DNA from: Pseudomonadota bacterium
Lineage (GTDB): Bacteria; Desulfobacterota; S145-22
Length of the DNA: 48,376 bases
NCBI GenBank assembly: GCA_015493505.1
Contig: WGDA01000129.1
Span: 1 to 48,376 of the forward strand
Reading direction: 5' to 3'
Part shown: one piece after another, positions 42,483-48,376 of the stretch
Layout: each line of letters opens with the position of its first letter
How positions within the stretch are numbered: the stretch's first letter is position 1
The notes under the pieces: model-generated
Databases searched by the model: none
What the model was told of the DNA's origin: nothing
Seen by the model: the letters and a program-made list of their open reading frames with translations, nothing else
Made by a program: the position numbers and the translations under genes

Positions 42483-43622
42483 TCACGACAGCAACCGAGC
42501 GAGATAATCCTTCATCTGAAGCGGCAAATACTTATGATTGAGGTCGTGAGAATAGCGCAACTCACCGGATTCCCATGTAAAGACGACCATCCACGTCAGC
42601 CGGCCCAGGCTGACGATGGTGTCGATGATATCCTCCCCCTCGCTCCTATAGACATCCCGAAAAACCACCGTCAGTTCCCCCTCTTTCAGGGTAACGCCCC
42701 CCTGAAGCCGATGGGGCGCGGGAAGTGTGAACGACTCCCCCAACCGATCGGCAACGGCCTCAGCGACCGGCAAGCTCTCCCTCTGAAACGCCAGGGCGTG
42801 AATGTCCTTCCCCTCCGACAGCCACTTTCGCTCGTATTTCGTATAAAACCTTGGTGATACCGAGGTCTCCCAGCCATTCAAGCGAAAATAGGGAACCGTC
42901 TGAAAGTGATCCACACACCAGGTAACATAATCGGGGTCATCCGAGGTGAAAAAGAGCGTCCCCCCCTTTTTCAAGGCCCTTGCGAAAAGCCTCACCGATT
43001 CGGGATTAATCAGTTTTCGCTTGTGATGGCGTTTCTTGAACCAGGGGTCGGGAAAATTGATATAGATGGCATCCAGGGCACCCTCGGGGATAAAATATTT
43101 CAAAAGGAGTTCAGCGTTCTTTTTCATGTACCGGATGTTTCGCAGGGAGCGTTCGCTGGCGGCGCGCAGGGCCTTCTTGAGAACGAAACCATTGATCTCC
43201 GCCCCCAGGAAAAAGGCATCCGGGTTCTCTTCCGCCATCCGGTTGAGGAATCCACCATTCCCGGATCCAACCTCCAGCACCCTAACTGCGGGACGCTGCC
43301 AGTCAAAGCGATAGATGTCTTCTTCCCGCCAAAGGCATTCCAGACCCTTTTCATCCCTCAGGTAGCTTCCCAGGTTGGCCTGGATGATATCCGCGCCCAG
43401 GCGCCTCGCGAATTTGACAAGGGCGCGTTTATGGCGGTTGAGAATCACATCCAGGTTGGACTTCAGGAGGGAAATCCTGACCGTCCCAGGAGAAGCCTGA
43501 TACTTGATAAAAAGGTTCTCTCCCTCCTCTTCCACCCGGAACAGCCTGATGGTTCGTTCATCATTGACAAATCCCACCCCCGTCGGATTGTTCACGGGCG
43601 GTGTCAGATACAGATGCGGCAT
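42483..43622 (-). CDS. trmB: tRNA (guanine-N7)-methyltransferase, long form
   Basis: 379 residues from ATG 43622 (AAGGAAGGAG upstream; a longer frame to 43715 has no ribosome site). Methyltransferase core: RVLEVGSGNGGFLNRMAEEN near residue 125, LGAEING, and the TrmB motif YINFPDPWFKKRHHKRKLI near 190. An N-terminal part of about 110 residues and a C-terminal extension of about 130 residues make it longer than the E. coli protein (about 240), as in some thermophile and deltaproteobacterial TrmB. It makes m7G46 in tRNA. Confidence 0.9.
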   Translation of the reverse strand: MPHLYLTPPVNNPTGVGFVNDERTIRLFRVEEEGENLFIKYQASPGTVRISLLKSNLDVILNRHKRALVKFARRLGADIIQANLGSYLRDEKGLECLWREEDIYRFDWQRPAVRVLEVGSGNGGFLNRMAEENPDAFFLGAEINGFVLKKALRAASERSLRNIRYMKKNAELLLKYFIPEGALDAIYINFPDPWFKKRHHKRKLINPESVRLFARALKKGGTLFFTSDDPDYVTWCVDHFQTVPYFRLNGWETSVSPRFYTKYERKWLSEGKDIHALAFQRESLPVAEAVADRLGESFTLPAPHRLQGGVTLKEGELTVVFRDVYRSEGEDIIDTIVSLGRLTWMVVFTWESGELRYSHDLNHKYLPLQMKDYLARLLS

Positions 43623-43799
43623 GACTCTCCTTCCTTTACGGGCGCTATTTTCCATGAAACGCGGAATTATGCAAGACAGGGAGGCGTGTTTAATCAACAC
43701 GATTGGCGGCCGCATAAGCGTATTGACTTTTCAGGATGTAGTGTGATTTAAACGACAAGAACCCGAAACCGCCTCGCGGCACACCCGACAAAGAGGACA

Positions 43800-45725
43800 A
43801 TGGCGTCACCCATCAAACATCCGGCCCGAAAAAAACCTGCTCCCCCACGTCCCTCCGGAGCGAAAAACAAGCACCTGATCACCCTTTCCATCGCGGCGCT
43901 CGGTGTTGTTTTCGGTGATATAGGCACCAGCCCTCTGTACGCCCTTCGGGAATGCTTCTACGGCGATTACGGAATTGCCGCCACACCCGGAAACATCCTT
44001 GGGGTGCTGTCTCTCATTTTCTGGGCACTGATTCTCGTGGTTACAGTCAAATATCTCTCCTATATCCTCAGGGCAGACAACCACGGTGAAGGCGGCATCA
44101 TCGCCCTGACTTCCCTGATTCGTCCCCGCGGCCTGATGAAAATCGAGGGAAAATGGATCCTGGTCGCGATAGGCATTTTCGGCGCCTGCCTGCTGTATGG
44201 CGACGGGATGATTACCCCCGCCATCTCCGTCATGAGCGCCATAGAGGGAATGAAAGTCATCACCAGGGGGCTGGATCCCTATGTCATCCCTGTCACGGTT
44301 ATCATCCTGTTCGGGCTTTTCATGCTGCAGCCCCGGGGGACGGGGCGCGTCGGCGCCCTCTTCGGCCCCGTCATCTTCGTGTGGTTTTGCACGCTTGGGA
44401 TTCTGGGGTTTCACCAGGTCATTCGAACGCCCCGGATTTTCCACGCCCTGGCCCCGTGGCACGGTATCCGGTTTCTCGCTCACAACCATGTCCGCGGCTT
44501 TCTGGTGCTTGGGGCGGTGTTTCTCGTGGTCACAGGAGCGGAAGCCTTGTACGCGGACATGGGGCACTTCGGAAAAGCCCCCATCCGATTAGTCTGGGGC
44601 ATCCTGGTTCTGCCCGCCTTACTGCTCAATTACTTCGGGCAGGGAGCCATGCTGCTGGCGGACCATGGCGCCGCACGCGACCCGTTTTTCGCCATCGTTC
44701 CCACATGGGGCGTCATCCCCATGGTCTTTCTGGCCACCGCCGCAACGATTATCGCTTCGCAGGCGGTTATCTCAGGGGCCTTCTCCCTGACCCGCCAGGC
44801 GGTGCAACTGGGTTATTTCCCACGAATCCGCATCGTCCATACCTCCGCGAAACAGATTGGCCAGATTTATGTCCCCCTGGTCAACTGGGTCCTGATGATC
44901 AGCACCATCGGACTTGCGGTGGGGTTTCGCTCTTCGAGCCGCCTCGCCGCGGCGTACGGTGTGGCAGTCACCTCCACCATGCTGATTTCCACCATCCTTT
45001 TCTTCGTCGTGGCGAAGGAAAAGTGGAAATGGTCCACTCTATTCACCTATCCCTTCCTCGTTTTCTTCCTGATCATCGACACCTCCTTTTTCCTGGCGAA
45101 TATCAGCAAGATTCTGCACGGGGCCTGGTTCCCGCTCGTTATTGGCGGAATGGTTTTCGTGATTATGATAACCTGGAAACAGGGGCGGGAAATCCTCTGG
45201 AGAAGGCTGAGAAAACGAACCCTGAGCCTGGACAAATTCCTTGAATCCATCAACCTGGACCCTCCCCAGCGGGTGGAAGGCCAGGCGGTCTTTCTAACTG
45301 GAAACCCCGATGTGACCCCCGTTGCCCTGATGCACAACCTGAAACATAACAAGGTGCTGCACACGCAGATCGCGTTCCTCAATTTCAGAACCCGTGAAAT
45401 TCCCCGTGTCCCCAACCAGGACAAGGTGAAGGTCGAAAAACTGGGCGGCGGATTTTACAAAATCATCGCAACCTATGGGTATATGGAAGAGCCCAACATC
45501 ACCAACATCTTTTCTCTCGCCAGGGAAAAGGGGCTCGACTTCGACCCCGAACAGGTCAGCTATTTTCTCGGCCGGGAAAAGCTTTCCGTGGGAAAAGGAC
45601 CGGGCATGTGGCGCTGGCGCATCAAACTTTTTTCCTTCATGTCCCGCAACGCCATGGAAGCCTCAGATTTTTTTCACCTTCCGGGTTCAAAAATTGTCGA
45701 ATTGGGTGTAACATTGGAAATGTAG
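43800..45725 (+). CDS. kup: Kup-type potassium uptake protein
   Basis: 641 residues. Twelve transmembrane segments in the first 440 residues; GVVFGDIGTSPLYALRECF near residue 35 and GDGMITPAISVMSA near 140 are Kup/HAK hallmarks. The C-terminal cytoplasmic part (about 460-641) is soluble. K+ uptake with protons. AAAGAGGACA precedes the ATG; divergent from trmB across 178 bp. Confidence 0.96.
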   Translation: MASPIKHPARKKPAPPRPSGAKNKHLITLSIAALGVVFGDIGTSPLYALRECFYGDYGIAATPGNILGVLSLIFWALILVVTVKYLSYILRADNHGEGGIIALTSLIRPRGLMKIEGKWILVAIGIFGACLLYGDGMITPAISVMSAIEGMKVITRGLDPYVIPVTVIILFGLFMLQPRGTGRVGALFGPVIFVWFCTLGILGFHQVIRTPRIFHALAPWHGIRFLAHNHVRGFLVLGAVFLVVTGAEALYADMGHFGKAPIRLVWGILVLPALLLNYFGQGAMLLADHGAARDPFFAIVPTWGVIPMVFLATAATIIASQAVISGAFSLTRQAVQLGYFPRIRIVHTSAKQIGQIYVPLVNWVLMISTIGLAVGFRSSSRLAAAYGVAVTSTMLISTILFFVVAKEKWKWSTLFTYPFLVFFLIIDTSFFLANISKILHGAWFPLVIGGMVFVIMITWKQGREILWRRLRKRTLSLDKFLESINLDPPQRVEGQAVFLTGNPDVTPVALMHNLKHNKVLHTQIAFLNFRTREIPRVPNQDKVKVEKLGGGFYKIIATYGYMEEPNITNIFSLAREKGLDFDPEQVSYFLGREKLSVGKGPGMWRWRIKLFSFMSRNAMEASDFFHLPGSKIVELGVTLEM

Positions 45726-45768
45726 AAGACACCTTAAAAAAACGGCAACCGTACTTTCGGCCGCACAG

Positions 45769-47253
45769 ATGGATAGAATTTCACTCCTCACGAATGGCGA
45801 TCAATCTTTTTCCTTTCGGATAGGCGAAAGCCTGTCCATCGGTCGGGAGGAGGATAACGACCTTCAGGTCCCAGACCCAAAGGTCTCCCGGTATCACTGC
45901 GTCCTGGAACGAGAGGGAAACCGGATGTTCATTCGGGATCTGGGCAGCAGCAATGGCACCTTTGTCAACGGCGAGCGGGTTTCCCAGAAGGCCCTTTCTG
46001 GCGGAGATACGATTCAGATAGGTGAATCCACGTTAACCTATGAGAGAACGTTGGACATAAATACCCGCCAGTTCGATGAAGGCACCGACGGCTCAAGACC
46101 TCACGGGATGACCGTCATCGGGAAGAACGATTTTCGCATGGAACACCTGACCGACCTCTACCGCGCGGATTTTACGCGCCGCGATTTTCGGCGGATGCTC
46201 GAACGGCTCTCCACACTGTTCGAGATTGGCAACATCATCAACGTGTACCGGAATTCCGAGTCGCTGCTGGAAGCGATCCTCCAGCGGATTATCAGGGTCA
46301 TCCAGGCGGATCGCTATTTCCTCCTGATCCGCGACGAAAAGGACGGCACCCTCCACATCGCGACCCGCTACCCGGAACAGGTGGGAGATACAGAAATCTC
46401 CTCCACGGTACTGAAAACTGTCCTCGAAGAAGGGAAGTCCGTACTTTCCACGGACACCCTCCACGACAACCGCTTTCTGGAAGCTAAAAGCATCATCACG
46501 CAGTCTATCAAATCCGTCATGTCTGTCCCCCTTCGCAGCCATGAAAAAATCCTTGGCGTGATTCACGTGGACTCCCGGGACCCCACGTCCCTTTTCTCCC
46601 GGGATGACTTAAAACTTTTGACAGCCATCGGCATCAACTCCGGGGTGGCCATCGAAAACCTGCGCCTCTACGAAGACCTGAAACGCCTTTTCCGCTCCAC
46701 GGTAAAATCCCTCGTGGCCGCGCTGGAAGCCAATGACCCTTACACGGGCGGGCATTCGGAAAGGGTGGCGGAATACGCACTGCGCCTGTCAGAGTGCCTG
46801 GAGCTTTCAAAAGATATCACCGAGCGGATCGAGCTGGCGGCTTACCTGCATGATATCGGAAAAATCGGCATCCCCAAAGAAGTTCTGAACAAACCAGGGC
46901 GTTTCAACGATCAAGAAGCAAGTATCATGCGGCGCCACCCCGCCATTGGGCACGACATTCTTTCAAACGTGTCCGGGATGGAAACCATCGCGAAAATTGT
47001 TCGGCACCATCACGAAAAGTTTGACGGGACGGGATACCCGGACGGGATGAAAGGAGAAGATATCCCCTTCGAAAGCCGACTTTTGTGCGTGATCGATGTG
47101 TTTGACGCCCTGACAACCGACCGTCCTTATCGGAAAAGGTTGAGCCACGAAGAGGCCATCAAAATCATCACCTCTCTCACCGGATCGCATTTCGACCCGG
47201 GAATCACGGAAGGCTTCAAGCGCTGTATGGCCCATGGACCCATGGAATCATGA
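45769..47253 (+). CDS. FHA-GAF-HD-GYP signalling protein
   Basis: 494 residues. FHA domain at about 20-90 (SIGREEDNDLQVPDPKVSRY; DLGSSNGTFVNGERV) for phosphothreonine binding; GAF domain at about 145-300; HD-GYP domain from about 315 with GGHSERVAEYALRL, LHDIGKIGIPKEVLN, RHPAIGHDIL and HHEKFDGTGYPDGM. The HD and GYP residues are complete, so it probably hydrolyses cyclic di-GMP. FHA input implies control by a Ser/Thr kinase elsewhere. The stop overlaps the start of the next gene (ATGA). Confidence 0.95.
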   Translation: MDRISLLTNGDQSFSFRIGESLSIGREEDNDLQVPDPKVSRYHCVLEREGNRMFIRDLGSSNGTFVNGERVSQKALSGGDTIQIGESTLTYERTLDINTRQFDEGTDGSRPHGMTVIGKNDFRMEHLTDLYRADFTRRDFRRMLERLSTLFEIGNIINVYRNSESLLEAILQRIIRVIQADRYFLLIRDEKDGTLHIATRYPEQVGDTEISSTVLKTVLEEGKSVLSTDTLHDNRFLEAKSIITQSIKSVMSVPLRSHEKILGVIHVDSRDPTSLFSRDDLKLLTAIGINSGVAIENLRLYEDLKRLFRSTVKSLVAALEANDPYTGGHSERVAEYALRLSECLELSKDITERIELAAYLHDIGKIGIPKEVLNKPGRFNDQEASIMRRHPAIGHDILSNVSGMETIAKIVRHHHEKFDGTGYPDGMKGEDIPFESRLLCVIDVFDALTTDRPYRKRLSHEEAIKIITSLTGSHFDPGITEGFKRCMAHGPMES

Positions 47254-48376
47254 CGATTGAAATTCCCAGAATGGCCCTGGTGAGGCAAGAGCTTTACCAG
47301 GAAGAGATCGCCGACGTGGCCGCGGCCGTCCGTGAGGCAATAGCGGGGTTAAACCTTGCGGGGGAAATATCCCCGGGAATGCGCGTGGCCGTTCCCGCGG
47401 GGAGCCGTGGGATTGACCGGATCGACGTGGTTCTCAGAACGATTGTAGAAATCCTGAAGGAGTTGGATACCGCCCCCTTCCTCTATCCCGCCATGGGAAG
47501 CCACGGGGGGGCAACTCCGGAAGGCCAGCTTTCTGTTCTCAGGTATTATGGTATCACGGAGGAAGCCATGGGGGCGCCCATTCTCGCGTCCATGGACGTG
47601 GTCGAGATTGGCAAAACATCCCGCGGAGTCCCGGTTTACCTGGACAGATACGCCCATGAGGCGGACGCTCTTGTGATTGTAAACCGCATTAAGACGCACA
47701 CCAAATTCAATGGGGAAATCGAAAGCGGCCTGTTCAAGATGATGGCCATTGGGATGGGAAAACACAAAGGGGCCAGTGTTTATCACCGTGCCGCGGTGGA
47801 TCATGGCATGGAAACCATCATCGTGGAAGCCGGAAAGATGATTCTCGAAAAATGCCCCGTCCTTTTCGGGCTGGGGCTGGTGGAAAACGGCGTGGACCGC
47901 CTCACTAAAATCGAGGCGTTTCCCCCGGATGCCATGCTGGAGGGAGAGAAACAGCTCCTGAAATTTTCAAAAAAGGTGATGGCAAGGATTCCTTTCGACA
48001 ACCTGGACCTGCTGATTATCGACGAAATCGGGAAAAACATCAGCGGCACGGGGATGGACTCCAAAGTCACCGGCCGCCACCGCGATCTTATCGGCGATTT
48101 CCGGATTCACCCGCATGTGAAACGGATTTTCGTGCGGGACCTGACGGAGGCCACGGAGGGCAACGCGACGGGCATCGGGCTGGCAGATTTTACCACCCAG
48201 CGGTGCGTGGACAAAATTGACAGGCAAAAAACGTCCGTAAACTGCATCACGGCCCTGTCACCGGAAAAGGCGGCCCTGCCCATTTCATTCCCGTCGGACC
48301 GTGAGGCCATCGAGGCGGCGCTTCAAACGGTGGGGCTGAAAACGCCAGATTCCTTTCGAATCGCGCACATCAAAAA
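47250..48376 (+). CDS. LarA-like N-terminal domain (DUF2088/lactate-racemase-like) protein, partial
   Basis: Open from ATG 47250 to the right edge with no stop (375 codons), so the C-terminus is missing. Starts MTIEIPRMALVRQELYQEE. Conserved-looking segments: MRVAVPAGSRGIDR, PAMGSHGGATPEGQ near residue 90, VNRIKTHTKFNGEIESG near 148, MGKHKGASVYHR near 170, EIGKNISGTGMDSKVTG near 258. The GSHGG and KTH/GMGKHKG elements fit proteins annotated with the lactate racemase N-terminal domain, but I see no certain LarA nickel-pincer Lys; function is open. Overlaps the HD-GYP gene by four bases. Confidence 0.65.
   Translation, partial: MTIEIPRMALVRQELYQEEIADVAAAVREAIAGLNLAGEISPGMRVAVPAGSRGIDRIDVVLRTIVEILKELDTAPFLYPAMGSHGGATPEGQLSVLRYYGITEEAMGAPILASMDVVEIGKTSRGVPVYLDRYAHEADALVIVNRIKTHTKFNGEIESGLFKMMAIGMGKHKGASVYHRAAVDHGMETIIVEAGKMILEKCPVLFGLGLVENGVDRLTKIEAFPPDAMLEGEKQLLKFSKKVMARIPFDNLDLLIIDEIGKNISGTGMDSKVTGRHRDLIGDFRIHPHVKRIFVRDLTEATEGNATGIGLADFTTQRCVDKIDRQKTSVNCITALSPEKAALPISFPSDREAIEAALQTVGLKTPDSFRIAHIK

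Noticed and set aside
44153-45244. 363-codon plus-strand frame within kup
   Set aside because: Arg/Pro/His-rich shadow frame of a well-conserved transporter gene.

Overview
The window is an ordinary-looking bacterial chromosome segment with an accessory island inside it. Lon, Hsp20, a HemA/siroheme/CcsA cluster, polyferredoxins, two sulfur-handling loci and a dnaX-ybaB-recR block behind serine tRNAs and the SRP RNA fit a Gram-negative, probably anaerobic bacterium of the Desulfobacterota (deltaproteobacterial) type. This assignment is inference from gene content and order; no rRNA or other marker is present to prove it.

Layout. (1) 1-6431, minus strand: a small CXXC peptide, a membrane polyferredoxin and a TlpA-type lipoprotein form a redox module, followed by two GT4 glycosyltransferases, a HIT protein, a LapA-like membrane protein, a nucleoside phosphorylase and a CYTH protein that runs off the left edge. 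(2) 6476-20193, accessory island: a DUF4143 ATPase, a short CRISPR array, a complete type I-B cas operon (cas6, small ORF, cas8b, cas7, cas5, cas3, cas4, cas1, cas2) on the minus strand, and a ribbon-helix-helix/PIN toxin-antitoxin pair. Degenerate composite repeats lie at both ends in opposite orientation. (3) 20326-23311, plus strand: tRNA-Ser(CGA), tRNA-Ser(GGA), SRP RNA, dnaX, ybaB, recR. (4) 23336-29405: mscL (minus), SAM hydrolase, aminotransferase, HdeD-like protein (minus), coaBC, M18 aminopeptidase. (5) 29474-34538: hsp20, lon, thiL, yhaM-like nuclease, largely overlapping. (6) 34560-40433: K+ channel, sugar isomerase-like protein, siroheme dehydrogenase, CcsA/HemX, hemA, MFS transporter. 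(7) 40437-48376: persulfide dioxygenase-rhodanese (minus) divergent from a DsrE-like gene, trmB (minus) divergent from kup, an FHA-GAF-HD-GYP regulator, and a LarA-like gene cut by the right edge.

How the island works together. The cas operon is driven by a consensus sigma-70 promoter (TTGACA, 17 bp, TATAAT at 18815-18843). The array lies beyond cas2 and is read on the same strand from an AT-rich leader with its own promoter-like boxes. Inside cas8b there is a strong Shine-Dalgarno followed by two ATGs that would give a separate 145-residue C-terminal protein, as expected for an internally translated Cas11. A 65-residue ORF overlaps both cas6 and cas8b and has no function I recognise. The toxin-antitoxin pair has a promoter overlapped by a perfect 8-bp inverted repeat, a likely autoregulatory operator.

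The best candidates for something under-described are the internal Cas11 start, the 65-residue ORF, the three-gene CXXC/polyferredoxin/TlpA module, and the repeats that tie the ATPase gene end to both borders of the CRISPR island.
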